Assembly (NCBI RefSeq): GCF_937936315.1
Contig: NZ_CALGWU010000068.1
Coordinates: 1-13,446 of the forward strand
DNA from: an uncultured Capnocytophaga sp.
GTDB taxonomy: Bacteria; Bacteroidota; Bacteroidia; Flavobacteriales; Flavobacteriaceae
DNA length: 13,446 nucleotides
Direction of reading: 5' to 3'
Shown: positions 1-8,068 of the stretch, one piece after another
Numbering within the stretch: position 1 is the stretch's first letter
Layout of the letters: each line of letters begins with the position of its first letter
The notes under the pieces: model-generated
The model's input: only the letters and a program-made list of their open reading frames with translations
The model's database searches: none
Told to the model about the DNA's origin: nothing
Program-made: the position numbers and the translations under genes

Positions 1-3000
1 GTTAGTACAAGGTTCCAAAAGTTTATCACAATCGGCTACTACTTTCATTGGGATTCGGATTGTGCGGTTTGGATCGCCTAACTTAAGGGTAGACTGAGGG
101 TATCCTGAAGCGCTACCAATTAAAAATTGATATGTTTTTGTAGTAGGATTGTATGATTTTTGAGGCTGAGGATTGGTTGCTGTGCCATCACCTGCATTAT
201 TTAGATCGGGTTCACCATTGGTTACTACTGTAATATTAGATGGTAGTTTTACTGTAATAGTAGCACGCCTAATATTTTCAGCTCCTACATTTTCATAGCT
301 TAATTCATAGAAGAAAGCTTGATTAGGACTAAGATGGGTTATAGGGTTACCTGATGTATCTACATAACGTTGAGAAGTTTTTAACTTCAAGGCATTAGAC
401 TTGACTGTTACTACAAATGTACAAGTGCTAATGGTTGCTAATAGATTATCTTTGAAAGTGTAAGTAACTGTATGAACACCAATAGGGAAGATATCTCCTG
501 GAGCGTGACTACGTGTAGTAGTAATTCCTCCTGAACAAGTAGGATATGCTTCTGGTTCACGCCATTGTACTGCCTTGCCACACTGTCCAGGATCAACAGT
601 AACTTCTATATTACTTGGACAATTTTTAACAAGAGGGGGCTCATCTATAGGAGGTAACACTACAGTAACTGTTTTGGTATAGATAGTGCTATTAGTACAA
701 CCTATTCCTGGCTTGAGTTTATACTCAGCCATATAAGTAGTAGTGGTATAGATAGCCTCCCAAAAACTTTCGCCTGTGCGTAATGGATAAGTTGTTGTTT
801 TATCACCATTAGCATCAAGTTTAAACCAATTGATATCAAAAAGATGTTCTGAAAGCCCTAATTTCACACGTGCTTGATTTCCAGTACAGAAAGGTACAGG
901 GCGATCGATCACCAAGAATGGATTGAAAGCATTGGTGAGGTCTATATCTACATCTTTAGGTACTGTTTGGCAACGGTGCTCGGTTTCTATAAGGTAGTAA
1001 CCTGTAGTAAGATTTTCAAATATATTAAAGTATTTATTATCACTTGCCTCGAGTTTCACTGTTTCTTTAAGAGTTGCAGTGGTAGCTGTAGCTGATGTTT
1101 TTTGATATAAGCGGAAAGTAAGCGGAAAATACACTTCTTGTCCTGTTACATCAACAGCTATCATACCAGTGGCACTTCCTTGGTGGCAAATTACGGGATT
1201 CACCACTGGATTGAGTTTAACGAGATCTGGGATAGAAATTTCCTTATAAAAAGTGGATGAACCCGGAATACCAGGATCTGTTAAACTAGTTTGATATATA
1301 GTTCCTGATTTCTGACGAAGGAAGGAATTGTAATAAAAAGCTGTTGTCCTGATTCTATATTTACCTGTAAGCAAGTTGACGAACTCACCTGTATGGTTTC
1401 TCACATAAGTAAGACCACTTGGTTGTTTTACTTCTCTCCAAGTTTTATGACCATAGGCATCTTCTATTTCTTGCTCTAAATACACAAAAATGTAAGGATC
1501 TTTATAAATTTGGTTTCCTATATTATAAATTATTTTTCCTATTTCACAGTCTTTCTCGTACTTCAACTCTGGTTTGTAAGCAGGCATACCTGGCACATAG
1601 ATAATCTTATCGGTTGTTATACCACAAGCGTCTGTAGCAGTAACTTTGTAGTTTCCTTCAGGTAAATTTGTATAACCATAGCCACTTCCACTTGTTGTAA
1701 CTTCTAAAGGGAAAGTGATAGTGCGAGTACCTCTATCAAAGAAACTTATTTTACCCTCATAAGAACGTGTTGTTACACCATCAGCTGCCTCTAACTTGAA
1801 TTTCAAAGGATAAGCAAAGTTACCAACTGAATAGTTAACTTTAAAAGATCCTGTTCCTTCATATACTCCATAGCCAGTTTCTATATTATCCCATATTTTA
1901 TCTATATTTGTAGTAGTAGAAACAGGATATTTAATTTCTTGTATATCAGAGCATTCTCCATAACAATTATTAGAGTTCTTATAAGTTAACCTATAAAAAC
2001 CTTCTCCTACATTATCTAAATAGATATAGCCACTACCATTCCATTGAGCTTGCCCAGCTCCTGGGACAGTTCTAACCATAGGCACCACAGTCCAAGGGCC
2101 TGAAGCTGATGTAGCTTTCTCTAAGGTAAAATAAGATATATCTTGAGTGTGTGTCCATCCTAATAGATAAGAGTACGTACCTCCATCTATGTTAGGCATA
2201 TTTCTGTATTGACTGTTTAAAAAGTAGTAGTAAAGATACAATCGTCTATCTAAACCACAATTTCGATTGTGGGAATAGTTCCTTACTGTTAATATTTTAT
2301 CTTTAGGACAAGTAATAGGGTCAATCTGCTCGTTAAAACGTACTTTTTCTACAATAGTATTATTAGGTCCTTTGATAGTTACCTCTATTTCATCTCCTTT
2401 TTCGAATATATAGTCCTTTATATAGAACCCATAAAGGTCGAATGTATTTGATATATCGATTTGGGGTTTAGAAGAGTTTAGAAAACGTACAACAGCAGTA
2501 CCAGGCTTACTAAAATAAGTTTTTATTGCTGTCGCATCAGAAATTCCAGAATGTATCCAATTACCATCAGGCGTTCTTACAATTCTAAATCTACCATTGT
2601 ATTTGCCACAATTATCTTTATGCATCACCATATACCTATCATGCATCCTGATATTGATACACTCTAAAGAGTATTGATCTACAGGAATTTGTATAGAAGG
2701 GTAACGACGAGTTTCACCACACTTATCACCTATACTAGTAACATCCTTTATTTGGAGCATTATCACTGTATTCTTAAGGATTGGGTGAGAGCTAGTACCT
2801 CGCACCTCTATATAGTTACTTCCTGAAGGTCGTGTAAATCTTTGAGTTGGGACTAATACATTATTCCCTGTAGCATCCAGAATTGTAACATCAAAAGGCC
2901 CTTCACCTCCGTTAGGGATTTGAAAACGAACACCTCCTGAATATTGGATTCCGCAAGTAGGTGCTAAAGCTTGCAAGCCTTGCACGTTCATAATTTTGTA

Positions 3001-3357
3001 GTTAGACTCAGCATCTACTTCACGTTCTTCAAAAGCACCTGTATCTTCATCACGCACAATGATTCTATACTTTCCAGCCTTTAAGTTATAGAAAGTATAT
3101 TCAGCAGGAGCCGATGGAGAAGAACGTTTCATACGAAACATATCACCTCCTTGACCATCACCCTGTATTTCTACAATAAACTTACCATTTGAAGGCAAAC
3201 ATATCGCAGGACGAGGAGATACTTCCTGAGCTGTTACTTTTATCTGATTATCATTATAACAATTCCCTTTGATAGAAGTCGTTTGCACATTGATACATTG
3301 GGAAAAACCCGCAACTGTGAAGATTAAAAATACAATCGCTGTAAGAAACTTTTTCAT
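1..3357 (-). CDS. Large secreted surface protein with SprB-like repeats and HYR domain, 3' end outside window
   Basis: The frame is open for 1119 codons from the ATG at 3357 to the window edge; I checked every in-frame triplet and found no stop. The N-terminus is a Sec signal peptide (MKK, then a hydrophobic run to about residue 18, with likely cleavage just before Cys21). There is no lipobox, so secretion by signal peptidase I is expected. The body is built of Ig-like segments, five of which carry a degenerate 'NLxxGxYxV' turn with its second Gly near residues 95, 453, 568, 665 and 786, resembling the SprB repeat of gliding adhesins. A HYR-like domain spans about 910-985 (CPSNIEV, GQCGKAVQW, HTVTYTFKDN). 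From about 985 a DUF11-like conserved-repeat segment begins (YELSYENVGAENI). Family knowledge suggests a type IX secreted adhesin, but the sorting domain would lie beyond position 1. It is transcribed divergently from the sugar operon. No enzymatic motif was seen, and the ligand is unknown. Confidence 0.85.
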   Translation of the reverse strand, partial: MKKFLTAIVFLIFTVAGFSQCINVQTTSIKGNCYNDNQIKVTAQEVSPRPAICLPSNGKFIVEIQGDGQGGDMFRMKRSSPSAPAEYTFYNLKAGKYRIIVRDEDTGAFEEREVDAESNYKIMNVQGLQALAPTCGIQYSGGVRFQIPNGGEGPFDVTILDATGNNVLVPTQRFTRPSGSNYIEVRGTSSHPILKNTVIMLQIKDVTSIGDKCGETRRYPSIQIPVDQYSLECINIRMHDRYMVMHKDNCGKYNGRFRIVRTPDGNWIHSGISDATAIKTYFSKPGTAVVRFLNSSKPQIDISNTFDLYGFYIKDYIFEKGDEIEVTIKGPNNTIVEKVRFNEQIDPITCPKDKILTVRNYSHNRNCGLDRRLYLYYYFLNSQYRNMPNIDGGTYSYLLGWTHTQDISYFTLEKATSASGPWTVVPMVRTVPGAGQAQWNGSGYIYLDNVGEGFYRLTYKNSNNCYGECSDIQEIKYPVSTTTNIDKIWDNIETGYGVYEGTGSFKVNYSVGNFAYPLKFKLEAADGVTTRSYEGKISFFDRGTRTITFPLEVTTSGSGYGYTNLPEGNYKVTATDACGITTDKIIYVPGMPAYKPELKYEKDCEIGKIIYNIGNQIYKDPYIFVYLEQEIEDAYGHKTWREVKQPSGLTYVRNHTGEFVNLLTGKYRIRTTAFYYNSFLRQKSGTIYQTSLTDPGIPGSSTFYKEISIPDLVKLNPVVNPVICHQGSATGMIAVDVTGQEVYFPLTFRLYQKTSATATTATLKETVKLEASDNKYFNIFENLTTGYYLIETEHRCQTVPKDVDIDLTNAFNPFLVIDRPVPFCTGNQARVKLGLSEHLFDINWFKLDANGDKTTTYPLRTGESFWEAIYTTTTYMAEYKLKPGIGCTNSTIYTKTVTVVLPPIDEPPLVKNCPSNIEVTVDPGQCGKAVQWREPEAYPTCSGGITTTRSHAPGDIFPIGVHTVTYTFKDNLLATISTCTFVVTVKSNALKLKTSQRYVDTSGNPITHLSPNQAFFYELSYENVGAENIRRATITVKLPSNITVVTNGEPDLNNAGDGTATNPQPQKSYNPTTKTYQFLIGSASGYPQSTLKLGDPNRTIRIPMKVVADCDKLLEPCTN

Positions 3358-3423
3358 CTTTTTTACTTTTAAGCTATAAGTAATAATTATTTCGTGTGTA
3401 ATTTATACATATAATTAACGCCA

Positions 3424-3454
3424 CAAAGGTAATGTCTTTTTCTTATTTATACAA
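3424..3454 (-). promoter_or_regulatory. Bacteroidota promoter for the surface-protein gene
   Basis: Read on the minus strand, TTG (3454-3452) is followed after 20 nt by TACCTTTG (3431-3424), which matches the Bacteroidota -7 consensus TAnnTTTG. The expected transcript start lies about 60 nt upstream of the ATG at 3357, leaving an A/T-rich leader without a Shine-Dalgarno sequence, as is usual in this phylum. Confidence 0.6.
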
Positions 3455-3472
3455 CACCTTCTTTATACAACA
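3446..3472. repeat. Tandem 11-bp direct repeat overlapping the -33 region
   Basis: TTTATACAACA occurs at 3446-3456 and again at 3462-3472, a 16-bp period. Each copy is followed by (A)CCTT. The first copy covers the TTG -33 element of the minus-strand promoter. An 8-nt partial copy (TTTATACA) lies at 3402-3409, within TGTA-ATTTA-TACA, just downstream of the -7 box. The arrangement could be a regulator binding site, but the region is AT-rich and this is inference. Confidence 0.4.
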
Positions 3473-3716
3473 ACCTTATTCTAAGAAAATAATCCCATAA
3501 TCATTTTATTATCAGAAAATTAAATAGATGTTAATTTATTGTTAAAGTTTCATTTTTGCAAGTACTAAGGGATAAAACATAAATTTTGACACTTCAAAAA
3601 TTCATATTCTCTCTACCCCTTCACTCATCCTATAATTAAAAGCACTTTGTATTGATAGTGAACCTACAGCAACTAAATTTTAAAAACTATTTATTTCAAA
3701 CAATCTCTAAAAAAAA

Positions 3717-3746
3717 TTGTTTATTACTTTTTTTTTCGTATCTTTG
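3717..3746 (+). promoter_or_regulatory. Promoter of the five-gene sugar-salvage operon
   Basis: TTG (3717-3719) is followed after exactly 19 nt by TATCTTTG (3739-3746), a full match to TAnnTTTG. The spacer is nearly a T-tract. The expected start near 3753 leaves a leader of about 25 nt before the ATG at 3778. No comparable promoter was found in the spacers inside the cluster, so this probably drives genes 3778 to 9628. Confidence 0.7.
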
Positions 3747-3777
3747 CCCTTGTAATTAAAAAACAAATATTTATTTA

Positions 3778-4641
3778 ATGACTACATTAGTAATTCTTGC
3801 CGCAGGCTTAGGAAGTCGTTTTGGCTCTGATAAACAATTGGAAAATATACACAATGGCAATGCCTTATTCGATTATGGCATTTACGATGCCCTACAAGCA
3901 GGTTTTGACAACATCGTGTTAATTATTCGTCGCGAAATAGACTCTCTCACTCGCCAGCACCTTGAAAACCGTTTCAACAATGTCCCCATAACTTATGTAT
4001 ATCAAGAAGACTACAATCCTAAAGGCATTGAACGAAAAAAACCTTGGGGTACAGGTCATGCTATGCTCTGTGTGAAAGAGTTTGTGAAAAATCCTTTCCT
4101 CATTATCAATGCCGATGACTACTATGGCAAAGAAGGCTTTAAATTAATGTACGAAGCCCTCAACTCCGAAAAAGAAAAAACATTCTTCTCTGGTGGGTAC
4201 TTACTCAAAAATACTTTGAGTGAAAACGGCACAGTATCTCGTGGCATCTGTGAAGTTGATGAAAACCACCACTTACTTTCTATTGACGAAGCCACTAAAC
4301 TGCGAAAAAATAGTGACTCTACTGCTATCGACGAAGCTACAAACATTCAGTACCCCCTCAATACTTACGTCTCTATGAACTTCTGGGGATTTACCCACGA
4401 TGTTTTCGATATAGCCGACCACTATTTCAACGAATTTGTAACCGAACATTGCAATGATCCTAAAGCTGAATTTTACATCCCTATGGTTGTACAACATGCT
4501 ATCAAAGACTATGGATATAAACTGGAAGTATTACCTAACCATGACAATTGGTTTGGGATGACCTACCACGAAGACCTTGTAATAGTACAAAATGAAATAC
4601 AAAAACTAGTTGACAAAGGCGACTACCCCGATCGTTTTTAA
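3778..4641 (+). CDS. Sugar-1-phosphate nucleotidyltransferase
   Basis: This 287-residue, single-domain Rossmann-type nucleotidyltransferase should be cytosolic. It starts directly with the NTP-binding signature LAAGLGSRFGSDK (residues 7-19; Lys19 is the expected phosphate contact). PWGTGHA (89-95) is the nucleotide-recognition loop. NADDYYG (111-117) carries the metal-binding aspartates. NTYVSMNFWGF (195-205) and AEFYIP (230-235) form the sugar side. There is no left-handed beta-helix or acetyltransferase domain, so it is not a bifunctional GlmU. The family is common in Bacteroidota and usually annotated only as 'nucleotidyltransferase'. The next gene is a NahK-like kinase, so I infer that it converts GlcNAc-1-P, GalNAc-1-P or a hexose-1-P plus NTP into a nucleotide sugar and pyrophosphate. 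Sugar and base specificity cannot be read from the sequence. The ATG at 3778 puts the nucleotide motif at its usual distance from the N-terminus. Confidence 0.85.
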   Translation: MTTLVILAAGLGSRFGSDKQLENIHNGNALFDYGIYDALQAGFDNIVLIIRREIDSLTRQHLENRFNNVPITYVYQEDYNPKGIERKKPWGTGHAMLCVKEFVKNPFLIINADDYYGKEGFKLMYEALNSEKEKTFFSGGYLLKNTLSENGTVSRGICEVDENHHLLSIDEATKLRKNSDSTAIDEATNIQYPLNTYVSMNFWGFTHDVFDIADHYFNEFVTEHCNDPKAEFYIPMVVQHAIKDYGYKLEVLPNHDNWFGMTYHEDLVIVQNEIQKLVDKGDYPDRF

Positions 4642-4656
4642 TAAAATGTTTAACCC

Positions 4657-4698
4657 GTAAGAAATAATAAGTTTTTTTTCTTACTTCTTATCTCTTAC
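4657..4698 (+). repeat. Imperfect inverted repeat between nucleotidyltransferase and kinase genes
   Basis: The left arm 4657-4671 (GTAAGAAATAATAAG) and right arm 4684-4698 (CTTCTTATCTCTTAC) pair over 15 positions with two mismatches. They enclose a 12-nt loop that holds a run of eight T. Because the T-run is in the loop, this is not a canonical terminator. The arms are made of T-A-A-G heptamer units like those at 8044 and 12185. It could adjust the relative expression of the two genes. Confidence 0.45.
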
Positions 4699-4714
4699 CT
4701 CTCTCCTAAATACA

Positions 4715-5758
4715 ATGAAAGAAATAGCCAATCTTTTTGAGCTAAAAGGTTCCCTCCTTTCTGTAGAACCTTATGGCAATGGGCATATCAACCGCACCTA
4801 TGTAGTTAAAACTACCAAAACTAATTATATCCTTCAAGGGATTAATAATAATGTTTTTAAAAACCCTGATAGTATCATCAAAAATATTGAACTACTTTGG
4901 GAAACTGAACCTAACAACCACATCATCTTACCAATGATTACCACTAAACAAGGTAATTATTCTGTAAATGCTGAAAATATTGTATGGCGTGTGTTCCCTT
5001 TTGCCGAGGGCTATACTTCTTATGAGTTTATCGAAGCTCCTTGGCAAGCCGAAAAAGCCGCTACTGCTTTTGCTACTTTTATGAAAACCTTTGCTAACAT
5101 TGATACTTCTCGCTTGCAAGCTACCATTCCTAACTTCCATAACGGGCATTTGCGTTTCCAACAATTAGAAGATGCTTACGCTCAAGCTACTCCCGACCGC
5201 AAGAAAAAAGCTCAAAAACTATACGAGTTTGCACAACAACACAAAGTGATTTTCGACCTTATTCAAAAAGAAGTAGACGAAAAGCGCATACCCATTCGTG
5301 TAACTCACAACGACACCAAAATCAATAACGTACTCATCAATAAAGAAAACCCTGATGATTTTAGAGTAATTGACCTCGATACAGTAATGCAAGGTATCTT
5401 GTTGTACGATTTTGGTGATATGGTACGTACTTCGGTAAGCCCTACTGAAGAAAATGAACCTGACGATACTAAAATTGTATTCAATACTGAATTTTTCGAA
5501 GCCCTTTGCAAAGGTTTTTCTGTAATGAACTCAGTAATGACAGCTTCTGAAAAGGCCCATATAGTAGATGGAGCTAAATATATGATATTCATCATCGGCA
5601 TCCGCTTTTTAGCCGATTATTTCAACAACGATATCTATTTCAAAATCTCATACCCCGAAGAAAATTACATCCGAGCTCGCAATCAATTCGTACTTTTCCA
5701 ACGTTTAGAGGACAAAGAAAATGAGTTGAAAACGATTGCAGCAAAGTATTTCAATTAG
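4715..5758 (+). CDS. NahK-like anomeric sugar kinase (aminoglycoside phosphotransferase fold)
   Basis: This 347-residue kinase of the APH/choline-kinase fold should be cytosolic. PYGNGHIN (19-26) is the glycine-rich loop followed by the RTYVVKT strand. THNDTKINN (197-205) is the Brenner catalytic motif with His198, base Asp200 and metal ligand Asn205. VIDLDT (218-223) supplies the metal-binding Asp220 and Asp222. The PYGNGHIN loop and overall length resemble N-acetylhexosamine 1-kinase (NahK/LnpB of bifidobacteria) and the Bacteroides proteins annotated as mucin-desulfating-sulfatase-associated kinases. The likely reaction is GlcNAc, GalNAc or a related sugar plus ATP to the sugar-1-phosphate, which the preceding nucleotidyltransferase could then use. 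It lies 73 bp after that gene and 61 bp before galK, in the same orientation, and neither spacer has a visible promoter. An unrelated substrate such as another hexose remains possible. Confidence 0.8.
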   Translation: MKEIANLFELKGSLLSVEPYGNGHINRTYVVKTTKTNYILQGINNNVFKNPDSIIKNIELLWETEPNNHIILPMITTKQGNYSVNAENIVWRVFPFAEGYTSYEFIEAPWQAEKAATAFATFMKTFANIDTSRLQATIPNFHNGHLRFQQLEDAYAQATPDRKKKAQKLYEFAQQHKVIFDLIQKEVDEKRIPIRVTHNDTKINNVLINKENPDDFRVIDLDTVMQGILLYDFGDMVRTSVSPTEENEPDDTKIVFNTEFFEALCKGFSVMNSVMTASEKAHIVDGAKYMIFIIGIRFLADYFNNDIYFKISYPEENYIRARNQFVLFQRLEDKENELKTIAAKYFN

Positions 5759-5819
5759 ATTCTGATGTAATATACAAACACACAATAACGACTAAATAAT
5801 AACTAAAATTAAAAACTAT

Positions 5820-6977
5820 ATGAAACACTTAGAACAAAAGTTTCAAGAAGTTTTCGGTGCTCCTGCCGAAAAACAATTCTTCGCACCAGGACGTGTGAAC
5901 CTCATCGGTGAACATACCGACTACAATGGCGGTAATGTGTTCCCTTGTGCTATCGACAAAGGTACTTACGGTCTCGTGAAAAAACGCAACGACCGCAAAT
6001 TCCGTATGTATTCTGAAAATTTTGCCGACCTCGGCATTATGGAGTTCACTCTTGATGAACTTACTAATGAAAAAAAACACGACTGGGCTAACTACCCTAA
6101 AGGTGTGATTAAAATGTTCCTCGAAGCAGGTCAGAAAATTGATTCTGGTTTCGACATTCTCTTCTCTGGAAATATCCCTAACGGCGCAGGACTTTCTTCT
6201 TCTGCCTCTATCGAAATGCTTACCGCTATCGTGCTGAAAGACCTTTTCAACCTTTCTATTGACCCAGTGGAAATGGCTCAATTAGGCAAAAAAACTGAAA
6301 ACCTATTCATCGGGGTAAACTCTGGTATTATGGATCAATTTGCGGTAGCTATGGGCAAGAAAGACAATGCTATCCTCCTTGACTGCAACACCCTCAAATA
6401 CGACTATGTGCCCGTAGTGCTAAAAGATGAAGTAATCGTTATTGCCAACACTAACAAACGTCGTGGTTTAGCTGATTCTAAATATAACGAACGCCGTGCA
6501 GAATGTGATGAAGCCTTAGCCGAATTGCAAACCAAATTGCCTATCAAAGCCTTAGGAGAACTCTCTATTGAACAATTTGAAGCCAACAAAGACCTCATCA
6601 AGAGTCCTATTCGCCAAAAAAGAGCAAAACACGCAGTATATGAAAATCAACGCACTCTTAAAGCGCAAAAAGAACTTTCTGCAGGTAATTTAGCTGAGTT
6701 TGGCAAACTAATGAATCAATCACATATTTCTCTACGTGATGATTATGAAGTAACTGGTGTAGAACTCGATACTTTAGCTGCCCTTGCTTGGGAACAACCT
6801 GGGGTAGTAGGTTCACGTATGACGGGAGCTGGTTTTGGCGGTTGCACTGTGAGCATCGTTAAAAAAGACAAAGTAGACGATTTCATTAAAAATGTAGGCG
6901 AGGCTTACAAAAACAAAATAGGTTATGCTGCCGATTTCTATATCGCTTCTGTAAGCGATGGCGCTAAAAAACTATAA
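5820..6977 (+). CDS. galK: Galactokinase
   Basis: This is the first committed Leloir step: galactose plus ATP gives galactose-1-phosphate in the cytosol. At 385 residues it has full family length. All three GHMP-kinase motifs are intact: the galactokinase signature GRVNLIGEHTDYNGG (24-38), the phosphate-binding PNGAGLSSSAS (120-130), and GSRMTGAGFGGC (331-342). Arg25 and Asp172 (in MDQFAVAMG) correspond to the catalytic Arg/Asp pair of characterised galactokinases. The ATG at 5820 follows an A-rich leader and puts the signature at the usual distance from the start. galM follows after 12 bp, so the two are almost certainly cotranscribed. An N-acetylgalactosamine kinase activity is possible within this superfamily, but the EHTDYNGG motif and the galM/galT neighbours favour galactose. 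Confidence 0.95.
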   Translation: MKHLEQKFQEVFGAPAEKQFFAPGRVNLIGEHTDYNGGNVFPCAIDKGTYGLVKKRNDRKFRMYSENFADLGIMEFTLDELTNEKKHDWANYPKGVIKMFLEAGQKIDSGFDILFSGNIPNGAGLSSSASIEMLTAIVLKDLFNLSIDPVEMAQLGKKTENLFIGVNSGIMDQFAVAMGKKDNAILLDCNTLKYDYVPVVLKDEVIVIANTNKRRGLADSKYNERRAECDEALAELQTKLPIKALGELSIEQFEANKDLIKSPIRQKRAKHAVYENQRTLKAQKELSAGNLAEFGKLMNQSHISLRDDYEVTGVELDTLAALAWEQPGVVGSRMTGAGFGGCTVSIVKKDKVDDFIKNVGEAYKNKIGYAADFYIASVSDGAKKL

Positions 6978-6989
6978 ACAAGACAAAGT

Positions 6990-8054
6990 ATGATAACCAT
7001 CAACAAAAGCCTGTTCGGTACTCACAACGGACAGGCTGTCTATCAATATACCTTACAGAATGCGAACGGCTTTCGCGTGTCTGTTTTGAACTTAGGCGGT
7101 ACTATTACCGAAATAGCTGTAAAAGACAAACACAATGTACTGAAAAACGTAGTATTAGGCTATGCTCATTTAGAAGATTACATAGGTAATGGTGCCTACA
7201 ATGGTGCTACCATAGGGCGCACTTCAGGGCGTATTCATAACGCTGCTTTTACTATCGACGGAAAAACTTATCACCTTTTTAAAAACAATGGTGAAAACTC
7301 ATTACACGGTGGTAAAGAGGGTTTTAGCAGTAAAGTTTTTGAAGTAAAAGAACTCTCTAATGGCTTAGAAATGTGTTATACAAGTCCTGATGGTGAAGAA
7401 GGCTACCCTGCTAAGGTAGATTTCAAAGTGATTTACACTATCACTGATGACAACAGCCTGCACATTGCTTACGAAGCCGTTGCCGATGCCAAAACCTACC
7501 TGAATATCACCAACCACAGTTATTTCAACCTCTCTGGTGATATGGAAATGAATGGCGATACCCAAGTATTACAAATCGCTGCTGACAATATCTGTGAATT
7601 AGCAGAAGGATTGATACCTACGGGTAATTATATAGCTGTAGAAGGTACTACTTTCGATCTCCGCAAAGGAAAAGTCATCGCCGAAGGTATTGCTGAAGGA
7701 CATCCCCAATTCGAAATCACTCGCGCTTACGACCACCCTTTTGTACTCAACCACAGCGGACTTAATGGCGCTCCTCAATTAGTATTACACTCTCCTCATA
7801 GTGGTATTACTATGGAAGCCTATACTACCCAACACGTGGCTGTGATTTACACCGGTAACTTTTTAGATGATGTAGCCGTATTCGATAAGGTATGTACTGC
7901 CAAAGAAAAACCTGCTAAAAATCCACGATTTGTAGGAGTAGCTATTGAGATGCAAGACTTCCCCGATGGTATCAATCAGCCTAAATTTGCAGTAAAACCT
8001 TTAGAAAAAGGAGAAGTGTACAAACACGAAACCATTTATAAATTTAGGAGTTAG
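6990..8054 (+). CDS. galM: Aldose 1-epimerase (mutarotase)
   Basis: It interconverts the beta and alpha anomers of galactose, and of glucose, so that galactokinase receives the alpha form. The 354-residue beta-sandwich protein keeps the catalytic set: Arg81 in TSGRI, His106 in NSLHGG, His176 in NHSYFNL, Asp248 in AYDHPF and the base Glu320 in AIEMQDFPD (assigned by analogy with Lactococcus GalM). There is no signal peptide, so this is the cytosolic form; some Bacteroidota mutarotases are secreted. It sits 12 bp after galK, and its stop codon lies inside a heptamer repeat that leads to the galT start 14 bp further on. This tight spacing indicates one transcript. Confidence 0.93.
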   Translation: MITINKSLFGTHNGQAVYQYTLQNANGFRVSVLNLGGTITEIAVKDKHNVLKNVVLGYAHLEDYIGNGAYNGATIGRTSGRIHNAAFTIDGKTYHLFKNNGENSLHGGKEGFSSKVFEVKELSNGLEMCYTSPDGEEGYPAKVDFKVIYTITDDNSLHIAYEAVADAKTYLNITNHSYFNLSGDMEMNGDTQVLQIAADNICELAEGLIPTGNYIAVEGTTFDLRKGKVIAEGIAEGHPQFEITRAYDHPFVLNHSGLNGAPQLVLHSPHSGITMEAYTTQHVAVIYTGNFLDDVAVFDKVCTAKEKPAKNPRFVGVAIEMQDFPDGINQPKFAVKPLEKGEVYKHETIYKFRS

Positions 8055-8064
8055 AAATTAGTTT
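8044..8064 (+). repeat. Triplet of TTAGNNN heptamers at the galM stop
   Basis: TTAGGAG (8044-8050), TTAGAAA (8051-8057) and TTAGTTT (8058-8064) follow one another with a strict 7-nt period. The first two encode the last residues and the TAG stop of galM; the third ends just before the galT ATG. Related TAAGNNN heptamers occur in the spacers at 4657-4698 and 12185-12198. Confidence 0.5.
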
Positions 8065-8068
8065 GAAA

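Larger units (their letters stand above)
3358..3777. other. Divergent intergenic region, 420 bp, no gene seen
   Basis: The region separates the surface-protein gene from the sugar-salvage operon. It contains one promoter per direction (3424-3454 minus, 3717-3746 plus) and the tandem repeat at 3446-3472. The middle part, about 3478-3716, is AT-rich. I saw no ORF, RNA gene or strong hairpin there, only a weak TTATT/AATAA inverted repeat near 3477-3495. Confidence 0.6.

Noticed and set aside
874..1604. Short plus-strand reading frames (874-1095 and 1419-1604)
   Set aside because: They lie inside the continuous minus-strand surface-protein frame, encode Cys/Phe/Tyr-rich sequence without family resemblance, and have no promoter.
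3540..3560. Possible extra promoter with CATTTTTG near 3551
   Set aside because: The box lacks the leading TA and has no TTG element at 17-21 nt spacing.
4672..4679. T8 run as an intrinsic terminator after the nucleotidyltransferase gene
   Set aside because: The T-run lies in the loop of the inverted repeat and not after a stem, and the stem is AT-rich with mismatches.
5829..6281. A 150-codon minus-strand frame inside galK
   Set aside because: It is antisense to a gene with all catalytic motifs intact and resembles no protein family; it is a shadow of codon structure.
8063..8068. TTG start for galT two codons upstream
   Set aside because: The ATG at 8069 is a better start and lies just after the heptamer run; the two extra residues add no family match.
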